NCBI RefSeq assembly: GCF_030816855.1
Contig: NZ_JAUSYK010000001.1
Span: 2,294,001 to 2,358,000 of the forward strand
Direction: 5' to 3'
DNA length: 64,000 nucleotides
From: Arthrobacter sp. B3I4
GTDB taxonomy: Bacteria; Actinomycetota; Actinomycetes; Actinomycetales; Micrococcaceae
Every line of letters starts with the position of its first letter. The first letter of the stretch is position 1. Position numbers and translations under genes: made by a program. Shown one piece after another: positions 19,362-29,215 of the stretch. A model generated the notes under the pieces. The model was not told where the DNA came from. It searched no databases and saw only the letters and a program-made list of their open reading frames with translations.

Positions 19362-20318
19362 ATGCAGCAAACCACGTATGACGTCGTGATCGTCGGCGGG
19401 GGAGCGGCGGGGCTTAGCGCCGCGGTGGCCCTCTGCCGATCCCTGCGGTCCGTGCTGGTCGTTGATGCAGGAGCTCCGCGGAACGGCCGCTCGGCTGGTG
19501 TCCATGGCTTCCTCTCCCGGGAAGGAACGGCACCCGCTGACCTCCTGGCGGCTGGCCGTGAGGAGGTCCTGGCCTATGGCGGTGAGATCACCACGGGAAA
19601 GGCCGTTTCGGCCAGCGGCGGGCCGGACGGCTTTACCGTGCTCCTAGAAGACGGCCGGACGATCGCCTCACGGCGGTTGCTTATCGCCTCCGGTTTCGAG
19701 GACGAGCTTCCCGAAGTTCCCGGTGTCGAGGAGCGCTGGGGTCGGGACGTAATGCACTGCCCGTACTGTCACGGGTGGGAAATCCGGCACCAGGCAATCG
19801 GGGTCCTTGCCACCGAACCGACAGCTGTCCAGGAAGCGCTGCTGCTGCGGCAGTGGAGCGATAACGTGACCCTGTTCCAGCACACCCTGCCGGCGCCAAC
19901 TGCCGAGGAACTTGAACAGCTCGACGCGCGGTCAGTGGAGGTCGTGGAAGGCGAAGTAAAGTCGCTGCAAATCCTGAAGGACGCCCTGGCCGGAATAGTC
20001 CTGCACTCCGGGGACTTCGTTCCCTGCGAGGCTCTTCACGTCAGCCCCCGGGCAAAGACCCGGTCACCGCTTATCCGTTCGTTGGGGCTGCAGGACGAGG
20101 CAGCGGGCAGCGCAACTGCGCAGTACCTCAAGACCGATGCGGACGGACAAACGGCCGTCTCAGGAGTATGGGCGGCAGGGAACGTCACAGACCCGACTGC
20201 CCAGGTGGCCACGGCGGCTGCAGCCGGCGTCAAAGCCGCCTCAGCAATCAATGCGGACCTAGTGGCAGAAGACGTTCGAAGGGCGGTCGCCGCTGCAAGG
20301 CAGCAGGCACCTTCCTGA
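19362..20318 (+). CDS. Thioredoxin reductase-like NAD(P)/FAD oxidoreductase
   Basis: A flavoprotein of about 318 aa with the FAD-binding motif VVIVGGGAAGLSAAVALCR, a redox-active CPYC disulfide (MHCPYCHGWE), and the C-terminal FAD motif GVWAAGNVTDPTAQ. In true TrxB the active site is CAxC, so CPYC places this in the branch of ferredoxin-independent, thioredoxin-reductase-like proteins, including dithiol oxidases. The NADPH-binding GxGxxA motif is weak (IGVLATEPTAVQEALL), so NADPH use is uncertain. The ATG at 19362 was chosen from three in-frame starts (19332, 19347, 19362) by similarity. Confidence 0.82.
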   Translation: MQQTTYDVVIVGGGAAGLSAAVALCRSLRSVLVVDAGAPRNGRSAGVHGFLSREGTAPADLLAAGREEVLAYGGEITTGKAVSASGGPDGFTVLLEDGRTIASRRLLIASGFEDELPEVPGVEERWGRDVMHCPYCHGWEIRHQAIGVLATEPTAVQEALLLRQWSDNVTLFQHTLPAPTAEELEQLDARSVEVVEGEVKSLQILKDALAGIVLHSGDFVPCEALHVSPRAKTRSPLIRSLGLQDEAAGSATAQYLKTDADGQTAVSGVWAAGNVTDPTAQVATAAAAGVKAASAINADLVAEDVRRAVAAARQQAPS

Positions 20319-20515
20319 CCGGCGCTTACGTCCGGGATGCTCCCCGGCGGCTGCTGGCAGCGCCCTGCTGCTTGGATTTTGAACTTCGACGGCGCGGTGA
20401 CCCGCCATGACAGCTGGAAATAGCAACAATATGTGAGCGTTGACTTTCACTTGGCCGAGGTCTCCGCGGCCCGCGTCGGGCCACATGTGAGACGTAACCA
20501 GCGAGAGGAAACCAC

Positions 20516-21271
20516 ATGACATGCAGCGGCTGCACGGCATCGTCAAAGCTCGACATCGATTTCAGCATGGCCTTCCAGCCGATTTACGACGCCGCTGTCG
20601 GCCGGGTATGGGGTTATGAGGCGCTGGTCAGAGGCCGGTCGGGCGAGGGCGCTTATGAGGTCCTGTCAAAGATCTCGCCGGAGCAGAAGTACCGCTTCGA
20701 CCAAGACTGCCGTGTCAAGGCAATTGAACTGGCTTCGCGCTTGTTCCCTGTTGGGGAGGAGTTGAAGCTGTCGATCAACTTCATGCCGAACGCTGTTTAC
20801 GAACCGGCAGCCTGTCTTCGCGCCACGCTGCTCGCAGCCGCGCGCTGCAGCTTCCCGACGTCGGCAATTATGTTCGAGTTCACGGAAAACGAAGAGGTCT
20901 CGGACACGACCCACCTTACGAACATCATCACCGAGTACCGCAAGCATGGTTTCACCACCGCCATCGACGACTTTGGTGCCGGTCATGCGGGGCTGGGGCT
21001 TCTGGTCGAGTTCCAGCCGGACTTGATCAAGATCGACATGAAGCTCATCCGGGGCATTGATACCAGCCCGGCCCGCGAGGCCGTCGTTGCTGGCATTGTC
21101 GGTATCGCCAGGGAGCTGGACATCACGGTACTCGCAGAAGGGATCGAGACCGAGGCGGAATTCTTGGTTCTGAAGGCCGCCGGCATCCGACTGTTCCAGG
21201 GGTATTGGTTTGCGAAGCCGGCATTCGAGCAGCTGCCGCAGGTAGCGTCACCGGTGCCGCTGGGCGTTTAG
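20516..21271 (+). CDS. Stand-alone EAL-domain c-di-GMP phosphodiesterase
   Basis: A 251-aa single-domain EAL protein. Expected catalytic and metal-binding motifs are present: YEALVRG, LSINFMPN, FEFTEN, IDDFGAG, LIKIDM and LAEGIET. It is therefore probably an active phosphodiesterase that hydrolyses c-di-GMP to pGpG. There is no GGDEF or recognisable sensor domain, only a short N-terminal Cys pair (CSGC), which might bind metal or sense redox. The upstream GAGAGGAAACC is a good ribosome-binding site. Monocistronic. Confidence 0.9.
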   Translation: MTCSGCTASSKLDIDFSMAFQPIYDAAVGRVWGYEALVRGRSGEGAYEVLSKISPEQKYRFDQDCRVKAIELASRLFPVGEELKLSINFMPNAVYEPAACLRATLLAAARCSFPTSAIMFEFTENEEVSDTTHLTNIITEYRKHGFTTAIDDFGAGHAGLGLLVEFQPDLIKIDMKLIRGIDTSPAREAVVAGIVGIARELDITVLAEGIETEAEFLVLKAAGIRLFQGYWFAKPAFEQLPQVASPVPLGV

Positions 21272-21298
21272 TTTTCGGACCCGCGCGGCAACCACGGC

Positions 21299-21883
21299 TC
21301 AACCGGTCACACGGACGCCGCCCACTGCGCCCGTCCATGGCGTATCGCCCGGGCCGGCTAGCACCAGATGCGCGAAAACATAGCCCTGCTGAAGTGACAG
21401 GACGACGTGGGTGGTGGCCCCCCGACAGGACAGGGCCAGCTCAACCGGCTGAAAGGGGGCGCCCGGGTGCTCCTGCCCGACCGACACCTTCGCGCTGGCA
21501 GCACCAACGCAGGCCGCCGTGACGGTGTACTGCCCGGCAACGGGTACCTCCGCAGTGGCGCCAAAGCCCCGGACCGGACCGTCCAATGGCCCCTCATCAA
21601 AAAGGAGGACCGGTCCCGGTATCGCCTTTAGAAGCCTGTCCAGTGCACGGTAATTTCTGACCTCGCGCTCTAAAACCACGGGATCGACATACGGAGGCGG
21701 CAACCCTGCCCCCGATGACGGACCAGATGATGGACCTGGTGTTGAGGGCTGCGGCGTCTCCGCTTTCTCTGTGAAGGTGTGCACCGGCTCAAGCGACTCG
21801 TAAGCGCATGCGGCGGTTCCGCTCAGGGAAACCATGAGGCACGCGGCGAAGCCAAACCGGCACGACCTGCCCTTGATTCCCAC
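21299..21883 (-). CDS. Secreted/lipoprotein-like hypothetical protein
   Basis: About 194 aa. The N-terminus is basic (GIKGRSCRFG) followed by a hydrophobic segment ending in SGTAAC, a weak lipobox. A Pro/Ser/Gly-rich linker leads to a C-terminal domain of beta character (VAGQYTVTAACVGAASAKVSV ... VELALSCRG). The GTG start at 21883 was preferred because it places the signal sequence at the N-terminus. A frame extension to 21985 adds unlikely residues. No family recognised. Confidence 0.6.
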   Translation of the reverse strand: MGIKGRSCRFGFAACLMVSLSGTAACAYESLEPVHTFTEKAETPQPSTPGPSSGPSSGAGLPPPYVDPVVLEREVRNYRALDRLLKAIPGPVLLFDEGPLDGPVRGFGATAEVPVAGQYTVTAACVGAASAKVSVGQEHPGAPFQPVELALSCRGATTHVVLSLQQGYVFAHLVLAGPGDTPWTGAVGGVRVTG

Positions 21884-22071
21884 TCTTTCATGGTGGGCAA
21901 GCGGGCACAGCAAAGCAACTAATGTGCAGGATATTTTGTGGAGGAGTACCGCGGCATGAGCCGGGAAGCGGTAAACGTACCCCATGGCGCCGTGCTGGCC
22001 CTCGACAGAAAGCGCTGGCCGAAGGGCGGAAGCCCGACGTAGGCCTGCTTCCGCTCCTGTTTTCGGCGGGC

Positions 22072-22479
22072 TCAGCCCATCGACGCCAGGAGATCAGCGC
22101 ACGCCTGCTCGCAGCGCCGGCACGCCTCGGCGCAGACACGGCAGTGCTCGTGCATGCTTGCATGCTGGCCGCACTCATCGGCGCACGCCTTGCACGCGGT
22201 GCGGCAGGCCTCGAGGACAGCGCGGGTGAGGTTCGCGTCATACCCGGTGTGCCGCGACAACACCTTGCCGGTCGCGGCGCAGATGTCCGCGCAATCCAGA
22301 TTGGTCCGGATGCACTTGGTCAGATCGGCGACCATGTCCTCGCTCAGGCATGCATCGGCGCACGCTGTGCAGGTCTGCGCGCACTCGAAGCAGGCCGCAA
22401 TGCAGGCTGCAAGCTTCTCTCGGTCCACGCCGCCCAAATCCTTCGGGTAGGTCTCAAGCATGGAGGTGATATGGCTCAT
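22072..22479 (-). CDS. Four-helix-bundle copper-storage protein (Csp/DUF326-like)
   Basis: A 135-aa Cys-rich protein. Repeated Cys-xx-Cys and Cys-xxx-Cys spacings along predicted helices (CIAACFECAQTCTACADAC, CRTACKACADEC, CRVCAEACRRCEQAC) and a few His residues match the Csp3 family, in which Cys residues line the core of a four-helix bundle and bind many Cu(I) ions. It has no signal peptide, so it is cytosolic. A strong AAGGAG lies before the ATG. No CsoR operator was seen immediately upstream. Confidence 0.9.
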   Translation of the reverse strand: MSHITSMLETYPKDLGGVDREKLAACIAACFECAQTCTACADACLSEDMVADLTKCIRTNLDCADICAATGKVLSRHTGYDANLTRAVLEACRTACKACADECGQHASMHEHCRVCAEACRRCEQACADLLASMG

Positions 22480-22594
22480 CGACTTGCTCCTTCTTCTCTG
22501 AATTTGGCTACGGGAGATGACCCGGCTGTAATAAACAGTAGCCTTACTAATTCAGGTGGGAAAGCCGGGAGGCGGTGTGCTTAAGCCGCAGGTC

Positions 22595-23836
22595 TTAGTC
22601 CGCGGCCGCGAGCTGGCCGCAGGCGCCGTCGATCTCCTTGCCCCGGGTGTCGCGCAGGGTGCAGGGCACGCCCGCGGCACGGAGCCGCTCGATGAACTCC
22701 TGCGCCACCGGCTTCTCCGAGGCGGTCCAGATGGATCCCGGGGTCGGGTTCAGCGGGATCGGGTTCACATGCACCCAGCCGCGGCCGCGCTGGTTCAGCT
22801 TTTTCGCCAGCAGGTCTGCGCGCCACGCGTGATCATTCATGTCCTTGATCAGCGCGTACTCGATGCTGACCCGGCGGCCGGTCTTGCGGTAGTACTCGTA
22901 GGCGGCATCGATCGCCTCGTCGACCTTCCAACGGTTGTTCACCGGGATGAGCTCGTCGCGGAGTTCGTCGTCGGGCGCGTGCAGGGACAGCGCGAAGGTG
23001 ACCGGCAGGTTCTCGTCCGCAAGCTTGCGGATGGCCGGGACGAGGCCGACGGTGGAGACCGTGATGTTCCGGGCGGACATACCTAGGCCCTCGGGCGAGG
23101 GGTCAATGAAGCGGTGGAGGGCGCCCATCACGCGCTTGTAGTTGGCCAGCGGCTCACCCATGCCCATGAAGACGATATTGGTGACCCGTTCGTCGTCGTG
23201 CTCCTTCGGGCCCAGCTCGCCGGCGGCGATCGCGCGGTTCGCGGCGACGACCTGGTCGACGATCTCCGCGGTGGACATGTTGCGGGTCAGCCCGGCCTGA
23301 CCGGTTGCGCAGAAGGGGCAGTTCATCCCGCAGCCGGCCTGCGAGGAAACGCACAGGGTGATCCGGCCGGGGTAGCGCATGAGTACTGACTCGACCAGCG
23401 CGCCGTCGAAAAGCCGCCAGAGGAACTTGATGGTGTCCCCGTTGTCGGTGCGGAGGCGGCGGACCTCGGTGAGCAGCGGGGGGAACATCTGGGAGACGAG
23501 TTCCTCACGGCCGGCCTTGGGCAGGTCGCTCATGGCTTCCGGGTCCGTGGTCCAGTGCTGGAAGTAATGCGTGGAGAGCTGCTTGGCCCGGAAGGCAGGG
23601 ACGCCAAGCTCTTTGAGCTTCGCGGCGCGCTCGGCCAGGGTGAGGTCGGCCAGATGCGCCGGCGGCTGCTTGACCCGCGGGGAAGCGAACTGGAGCACGG
23701 GCCGGCCCTCGACCGTACGCGCCTGCTCCCAGCCCTCGGCTGTCGGGCGGATCTGCGGGCGGGCGGTCTCGGCGGCGTCGTCGCTCTTTCGGCGGGCGCG
23801 GACGGGAGCATCGGAGGAAGGGGTGGGGGAAGTCAT
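22595..23836 (-). CDS. rlmN: 23S rRNA (adenine2503-C2)-methyltransferase RlmN
   Basis: A radical SAM enzyme of about 413 aa that methylates A2503 of 23S rRNA (and A37 of some tRNAs). The CGMNCPFC cluster binds the [4Fe-4S]. [47 protein letters not shown] and LALSLHAP-like segments identify RlmN. The conserved C-terminal Cys lies in [20 protein letters not shown]. The N-terminus carries an extra 60-70 low-complexity residues. The start is either ATG 23836 or an ATG four codons upstream. Confidence 0.95.
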   Translation of the reverse strand: MTSPTPSSDAPVRARRKSDDAAETARPQIRPTAEGWEQARTVEGRPVLQFASPRVKQPPAHLADLTLAERAAKLKELGVPAFRAKQLSTHYFQHWTTDPEAMSDLPKAGREELVSQMFPPLLTEVRRLRTDNGDTIKFLWRLFDGALVESVLMRYPGRITLCVSSQAGCGMNCPFCATGQAGLTRNMSTAEIVDQVVAANRAIAAGELGPKEHDDERVTNIVFMGMGEPLANYKRVMGALHRFIDPSPEGLGMSARNITVSTVGLVPAIRKLADENLPVTFALSLHAPDDELRDELIPVNNRWKVDEAIDAAYEYYRKTGRRVSIEYALIKDMNDHAWRADLLAKKLNQRGRGWVHVNPIPLNPTPGSIWTASEKPVAQEFIERLRAAGVPCTLRDTRGKEIDGACGQLAAAD

Positions 23837-23933
23837 CCCTCCCATCATCCCATGCCGGTTTTCACTTGGGGGAATCGGTGCCCTATGATCATGCTCCCGC
23901 CCGCACGCCGTCGAGGTGCCTCTGCGTGCGGCC

Positions 23934-24908
23934 TCAGTACCCCGCGACCGCGTGCGGGACGTAGGGGCTTTCCAGTTCTGCCTTTTCCTCAGGGGTGAGG
24001 GTCAGGTCAAGCGAGGCGACGGCGTCCTCGAGATGGGCCGGCTTGCTCGCCCCGACAATCGGCGCGCTGACCACGTTGTTGGAGCGGACCCAGGCCAGCG
24101 CCACCTGGGCGCGGGGCACGCCGCGGCGTTCGGCGATGACGCGCACGGCGTCGGCGACTGCCCGGTCGCTTTCTTCGGTGGTGTAGAGCGTCTTGCCGAA
24201 CTCGTCCTTCTCAGAACGGTTGGTTTTCTCGTCCCAGTCCCGGGTGAGCTTCCCGCGGGCGAGCGGGCTCCAGGGCAGCACGCCGATCTTCTGGTCCGCG
24301 CACAAGGGGAACATCTCGCGTTCCTCCTCCCGGTAGACCAGGTTGTAGTGGTCCTGCATCGTGACGAAACGGGTCCAGCCGTTGAGCGTTTGCAGGTAGA
24401 GCGCTTTGCTGAACTGCCAGGCAGCCATCGAGGAAGCGCCGATGTAACGGACCTTGCCGGCTTTGACGACGTCGTGGAGGGCTTCGAGCGTCTCTTCGAT
24501 CGGGGTGGCGGGGTCCCACCGGTGTATCTGGTAGAGATCCACGTAGTCCGTCCCCAGCCGGGTCAGGCTGGCGTCGAGTTCCGCGAAGATGGCCTTGCGC
24601 GAGAGGCCCCGCCCGTTCGGGCCCTGCCGCATGGCGCCGTGCACCTTGGTGGCGATGATGGTCTCGTCCCGCCGGGTGAATTCGGCGAGCGCCCGGCCCA
24701 CGATTTCCTCGCTGGAGCCGTTGGAGTAGACGTTGGCGGTGTCGAAGAAGTTGATGCCTGCTTCTATGGCCTGACGGATCAGCGGCCGGCTCTCCTCCTC
24801 CGGCAGGGTCCACGGATGCGGGCCCCGCTCCGGGTCTCCGTACGTCATGCACCCCAGTGCCAGCGGTGAGATGTCCATTCCTGTGTTGCCGAGCTTGATG
24901 TATTCCAC
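23934..24908 (-). CDS. Aldo/keto reductase
   Basis: An NADPH-dependent oxidoreductase of 324 aa with the AKR (alpha/beta)8 barrel. It opens with [24 protein letters not shown], has the catalytic-region Asp-Tyr ([18 protein letters not shown]), Lys ([10 protein letters not shown]) and His (YQIHRWD), and the cofactor segment [13 protein letters not shown]. It resembles the YakC/YajO-type AKRs. The GTG at 24908 is preceded by GGAGG, so the longer open frame to 25061 is not used. Substrate unknown. Confidence 0.9.
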   Translation of the reverse strand: MEYIKLGNTGMDISPLALGCMTYGDPERGPHPWTLPEEESRPLIRQAIEAGINFFDTANVYSNGSSEEIVGRALAEFTRRDETIIATKVHGAMRQGPNGRGLSRKAIFAELDASLTRLGTDYVDLYQIHRWDPATPIEETLEALHDVVKAGKVRYIGASSMAAWQFSKALYLQTLNGWTRFVTMQDHYNLVYREEEREMFPLCADQKIGVLPWSPLARGKLTRDWDEKTNRSEKDEFGKTLYTTEESDRAVADAVRVIAERRGVPRAQVALAWVRSNNVVSAPIVGASKPAHLEDAVASLDLTLTPEEKAELESPYVPHAVAGY

Positions 24909-25097
24909 GTTTCGTCCTCCGTCAAAACAGCCACTGTCGCGGGCCAGGCTGCGGCCCTTGCCGACAACGTTATGCGAAGGACGGTGTTCCGGGGCGCAGA
25001 CGGGGTGTCCCGGCGGCGCCGAAGCAGGTCGTCGAAAGTGGGCGGCGAAGCAAGGCGGCAAAGCATGTCGTCAAGGAAGGTGAGGGGGACGACGTCG

Positions 25098-26171
25098 TCA
25101 CCAGCCGCCGCGGGTTGGCGTATGTCCCTTTCGCGCATCCTCGGGCATGGGCATTTCGGCACGGAGGCCGAGGAGCCGGATGGGACGGCCTGCCTCGATT
25201 TCGGCTGCAAGGTCCAAAGACCGGGCCTGGACTTCGTTCCGGTCGAACGTCTCCGGGATCTTCCGGGCGTGCGTCTTGGTGACAAACGGCGCGTAGCGAA
25301 CCTTCAAGGTGAGTCCAATGACAGGCCGCCCTTCGGCTACGACATCCTCCAGAACCCGCGCTGCGAGCTCCCGCACGGCGTCGTCCACCTGGGCGGGTTC
25401 GGTGAGGTCCTGCTGGAAGGTTGTCTCCCGGCTGTGGCCGCGGGCAACCCACGGGGTGTCGTCAACAACCCTGGTGCCCTCCCCGCGTCCGAGCTCCGCG
25501 TACCAGGGGCCCATCCTGGGGCCGAACTCCGGAACCAGCTCCTGGGGGTCGGTGGCGGCGAGGTCGGCGACGGTCATGAGCCCGAGCTTGGCCAGCCGCC
25601 CCGATATTTTCGTCCCGACGCCCCACAGTTCCCGGGTCGGCCGACCGCCCATGACCTCGAGCCAGTTCCCGGCGGTGAGCCGGAAGACTCCGGCCGGCTT
25701 GCCGAAACCCGTGGCTACCTTTGCCCGCACCAAGGTATCGCCGATGCCCACGCTGCAGTGCAACTGCGTCTTTTCCAGGACGGCGGCCTGCACCTGCCTG
25801 GCGTAGGCTTCCGGGTCTTCTGACTCGATGCCGACAAAGGCTTCGTCCCAGCCCAGCACCTGCACGGTGGCGTCGGGCTGCGCCCGCAGGGTGGCCATCA
25901 CAGTTTCCGACGCCGCGAGGTAGGCCTCGTGGTCGACGGGCAGGATCACGGCGTCGGGCACTTTCCGGGCCGCAACGCGTAACGGCATGCCGGAGCCGAC
26001 GCCGAACGCCCTGGCTTCGTAGGAGGCGGTGGACACCACAGCCCGTTCCGTGGGATCGCCGCGGCCACCGACAATGATCGGCTTGCCCGCGAGTTCGGGC
26101 CGCCGGAGTACTTCGACGGCGGCGATGAACTGGTCGAGGTCGACATGCAGCACCCACGGAGTTCCGCTCAC
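25098..26171 (-). CDS. dinB: Y-family DNA polymerase IV (DinB-like)
   Basis: A translesion polymerase of 357 aa. The palm carboxylates are Asp11 in VDLDQF and Asp109-Glu110 in GWDEAF. The conserved YEARAFGV, the HhH/thumb segments LWGVGTKISGRL and MTVADLA, and the little-finger motifs follow. Where classical DinB has S(I/V)DEA, this has WDEA, as in the second DinB group of actinobacteria. The C-terminus lacks an obvious beta-clamp-binding QxxLF motif. Usually damage-inducible, but no LexA box was recognised. Confidence 0.92.
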   Translation of the reverse strand: MSGTPWVLHVDLDQFIAAVEVLRRPELAGKPIIVGGRGDPTERAVVSTASYEARAFGVGSGMPLRVAARKVPDAVILPVDHEAYLAASETVMATLRAQPDATVQVLGWDEAFVGIESEDPEAYARQVQAAVLEKTQLHCSVGIGDTLVRAKVATGFGKPAGVFRLTAGNWLEVMGGRPTRELWGVGTKISGRLAKLGLMTVADLAATDPQELVPEFGPRMGPWYAELGRGEGTRVVDDTPWVARGHSRETTFQQDLTEPAQVDDAVRELAARVLEDVVAEGRPVIGLTLKVRYAPFVTKTHARKIPETFDRNEVQARSLDLAAEIEAGRPIRLLGLRAEMPMPEDARKGHTPTRGGW

Positions 26172-26274
26172 GCCCCCAGTCTGCCCTAAACATTCTTGGC
26201 AGGCACGGTTCTGGTGTCGACGCCGCGGCGAAATGGGAGGACGATTAAAGGGCAGTCGCCAAAGGAGGTAAGTG

Positions 26275-26484
26275 ATGTGCTACTCATCAAGCAAGGACTT
26301 CGGGCGGAGCTACAAGAAGGAATCCGACCGGACGCCTGAACCCCGCAGTGAGACGAAACGGGAGGACCGGGCCGAGCTTCGAACCCGGAAGCAGGGCACG
26401 CTGTTCTGGCCCTTCCCGCGCCGTCGCAGCGAGCGCCCTGTCCAGGAGGAACCGGCTGTTGACCGCGTCGAGGAGAAGGTCTGA
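26275..26484 (+). CDS. Small highly charged protein (69 aa)
   Basis: A small hydrophilic protein rich in Arg, Glu and Lys with a short central hydrophobic patch (GTLFWPFPRR). I do not recognise a characterised family, though the opening MCYSSSKDFG looks like a conserved start. Translation is well supported: a full AAAGGAGG (26261-26268) sits 6 nt before the ATG. A hairpin lies about 30 bp after the stop. Confidence 0.65.
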   Translation: MCYSSSKDFGRSYKKESDRTPEPRSETKREDRAELRTRKQGTLFWPFPRRRSERPVQEEPAVDRVEEKV

Positions 26485-26513
26485 CCAGCGGCTGACCCCG
26501 CCGGACGGTGAAA

Positions 26514-26540
26514 AGAAGGCTCCGCACCGCGGGGCCTTCT
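26514..26540. terminator. Hairpin terminator between convergent genes
   Basis: AGAAGGCTCCGC and GCGGGGCCTTCT form a 12-bp stem with one G-U pair around an ACC loop. It is placed to end the small charged-protein transcript and the convergent PEP enzyme. Confidence 0.7.
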
Positions 26541-26629
26541 GCGCTGCCCGCGGAAGCCGTCCGGTGCGTTCCGCCCGCCGCCTTCTCGCCCGGCGGTTTC
26601 TCGCCCGGCGGCTTGCCGGTGCGGCCGTT

Positions 26630-29140
26630 TCAGGGAGCGGCGGTGACGGCGCCGGTGCTTCCATTGACCGTGACGCGCTGCCCGTTCTTCAACACAGTGG
26701 TGGCGTGACCGGTTCCCATCACGGCGGGAACGCCGTACTCCCGCGCCACGATGGCCGCATGCGAGCCGGTTCCGCCGGCGTCGACGACAACCGCTGCGGC
26801 GCGTTGGAACAGCGGTGTCCACGACGGGTTCGTGTAGGGGCAGACGAGGATTTCGCCGCTCCGCAGTGCTCCGAATTCGCCGGGTCCGCGGATGAGGCGG
26901 ACGGTCCCGGTGGCGGTACCGCGGCTGGCCCCCGTCCCGGTGATCAGGGCGCCGGGGACGGCTTTCCGGTTGGCGAAGAGTGCATCCAGGTTCACCACCG
27001 CCTGCCCGGTGAGGGCACGCCGTTTGGCGGAGCGGGCGATGACGGTTGAGCGGAGGGAGCCGCGCTCCTGGTCGGCGAGGCTGCCGGGGTCGGTGATGGC
27101 GCGGAGTTCCTCGAAGCGGAGGTGCCAGATGTCTCCTGCATCGTCAAGGACTCCCACGGCCCAGAGCCGTTCACCCAGTTCCAGTAGAGCCCGGCGCAAA
27201 GGCGGCAGCAGCATGGTGGCGTAGAAGTGGGTATCTTCCCGGAATCCCATCCCCGCTTTGGATCCGGCGACCGCGGCGAAGACCTGCCGGCGCAGCCACG
27301 GATTGCGCAGGGCCGGGTGGCTGGCCAGCTCCCGAAGTGCCTGTCCGGTGTGATCGGCGGTGCGGCCTTGTTGGGCCGCGAGGGCTTTCACGATTCCCAG
27401 CACGACGTCGGGCCTCTCAGACCAGGTGGGTGAGCTGCTGAGGGCCACGCTGATGCATTCGCGGTGACCGTACTCGGCCAGGAAACCGTCGAGGGCTCTG
27501 TTGAACTCAGCGAACTGCGGGACCCCGAGCCGCGGGAGCAGCTCCGGAGCAGGGACGTCGGCGAAGAGCTGCCGGAGGCCTTCACTTGAGCGCACCCTGG
27601 CGGCAAGCCGCTCGAGTTGCTCGTTCGCGTCGGTTGTACGTGTGCGGGCGCCGGCAATCAAAGCGGAACCAAGCCGCAGCCTTCCCAGCAGCGCCAGCAG
27701 CGGCCAGAGCTTCAGCTGGGCGAGCAGGAGTCCCGGCAGGTAGGACACCCGCAGCGCCGTGATCGGTCCGAGGGCATCGAAGACCCGCTGGACGTGCAGC
27801 ACGAGGTCCCGCCAGGAAAGCTGCCGCACATCGACGTCGTTGAGGCGGCGGACCTCGGTGAGGAACGCGGCAAGCCGTTTATCGTCCTTCCACCGCGGCA
27901 GGGGGAAGCGCCGGGCACGGGCCACGACGGAGGCCGGTGCCGCAAGCATCCTGACCGACGGGCGCGGTACCGGAGGGATAACAGTGAGCACGACCCCGTC
28001 TTCCTCAACGAAGATCCGTTCCCGGGCAGGAAACGCGACGCCGACACTGCCGGTCATACCGCGAAGCATGACCAGGAGCGCCTTTTCCAGCCAGCCGGAG
28101 ACGTCCAGGGGGTAGGGCCGGTCGTTGAACATCTCGGCGAAAAACGGGCCCAGTTTTCGTTGAAAGGCGTTCAGGCGGAGAGGCTCCGGAGGCAGCGCCG
28201 TCATGGGCCGCGCCTGGAGCAGGAAAACGTGCCCGCCAGCGACAGCCCACTCCATATCCTGCGGCGTGCCGAAGTGGGCCGCGACCCGGCGGGAGAGACC
28301 GGCGAGGGCCGCACGTTGCCGCCTCGTCAGGGAAGGCCGATTTGCGGGCGTGCCCGGCACCTCGACGGTTCCCCCGCCTGGGACCGGCCGGACGAGGGTC
28401 TCGTGGCCACCCGGCGTCCATTGCCTCAGGTGGCCCCGGCGGGTGAGCAGGTAGTGTTCCGGCGTGACCCGTCCGGCCACCACCGCTTCACCCAGCCCGG
28501 GGCTGGCGTCCACGATGACGGCATCGCGGCGACCGCTGACAGGGTCGGCGCTGAACATCACGCCGGAAACGTCGGCATCAACCATCCTCTGGACAACCAC
28601 CGCCATGGCAACACCTTCCGGCCCAATGCCCCGCTGGTGCCGATAAGCGATGGCCCTGTCCGTCCAGAGCGACGCCCAGCAGCCCGAGACGGCGTGGAAC
28701 AGCGCCGCATCGCCCACGATGTTCAGGAACGTGTCCTGCTGGCCCGCGAAAGTGGCGCCTGGAAGGTCCTCAGCGGTGGCACTGGAACGGACAGCCACCG
28801 CCCCTTCGCAATGTGAACGGTACGCTTCCCGGACGGCGCCGCGCAGGGGGTCCGGCATCCGCACAGCGGCGATGGCGGCACGGATCGTCGCCCCTGGCGC
28901 CCCGGCCGCGAGCAGCCGCGCGAGCGTGGTGTCCAGTCCCGTGTCCTGCAACATGGCGTGATAGGCAGCGGTGGTGATGATGAATCCGGCCGGCACCGGG
29001 AACCCGGCCCTGGCCAGTTCACCGAGGTTGGCGCCCTTCCCGCCGGCTGCGGCCGTGTCCGTTGCCCCGAAGTCGCGCAACGGACCGAGGATTGGACCGA
29101 CGGGGGTTTCCGGGCCCCCGGACGGTCGTCTGCGCATCAA
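26630..29140 (-). CDS. PEP synthase-like phosphotransferase, rifampicin phosphotransferase-type architecture
   Basis: An 836-aa enzyme. The N-terminal ATP-grasp half begins GGKGANLGELARAGFPVPAGF and has AVRSSATAEDLPGATFAGQQDT and LLQARPMTALP. A central domain of about 350 residues follows. The C-terminal swivelling His domain carries the phosphate-carrying His at about residue 794 (GGTGSHAAIVAREYGVPAVMG). The PEP/pyruvate TIM-barrel of true PEP synthase is absent, an architecture matching rifampicin phosphotransferases, which use ATP to phosphorylate the antibiotic. Other substrates are possible. No rifamycin-associated element was recognised upstream. Confidence 0.85.
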   Translation of the reverse strand: MMRRRPSGGPETPVGPILGPLRDFGATDTAAAGGKGANLGELARAGFPVPAGFIITTAAYHAMLQDTGLDTTLARLLAAGAPGATIRAAIAAVRMPDPLRGAVREAYRSHCEGAVAVRSSATAEDLPGATFAGQQDTFLNIVGDAALFHAVSGCWASLWTDRAIAYRHQRGIGPEGVAMAVVVQRMVDADVSGVMFSADPVSGRRDAVIVDASPGLGEAVVAGRVTPEHYLLTRRGHLRQWTPGGHETLVRPVPGGGTVEVPGTPANRPSLTRRQRAALAGLSRRVAAHFGTPQDMEWAVAGGHVFLLQARPMTALPPEPLRLNAFQRKLGPFFAEMFNDRPYPLDVSGWLEKALLVMLRGMTGSVGVAFPARERIFVEEDGVVLTVIPPVPRPSVRMLAAPASVVARARRFPLPRWKDDKRLAAFLTEVRRLNDVDVRQLSWRDLVLHVQRVFDALGPITALRVSYLPGLLLAQLKLWPLLALLGRLRLGSALIAGARTRTTDANEQLERLAARVRSSEGLRQLFADVPAPELLPRLGVPQFAEFNRALDGFLAEYGHRECISVALSSSPTWSERPDVVLGIVKALAAQQGRTADHTGQALRELASHPALRNPWLRRQVFAAVAGSKAGMGFREDTHFYATMLLPPLRRALLELGERLWAVGVLDDAGDIWHLRFEELRAITDPGSLADQERGSLRSTVIARSAKRRALTGQAVVNLDALFANRKAVPGALITGTGASRGTATGTVRLIRGPGEFGALRSGEILVCPYTNPSWTPLFQRAAAVVVDAGGTGSHAAIVAREYGVPAVMGTGHATTVLKNGQRVTVNGSTGAVTAAP

Positions 29141-29215
29141 CGAGGCACCATCCCCGGCGGGTGGCTGCCGTCCCGCCCGACCGGGAAGGCGTCTGCCATC
29201 CCAGGGAACGTCAGC

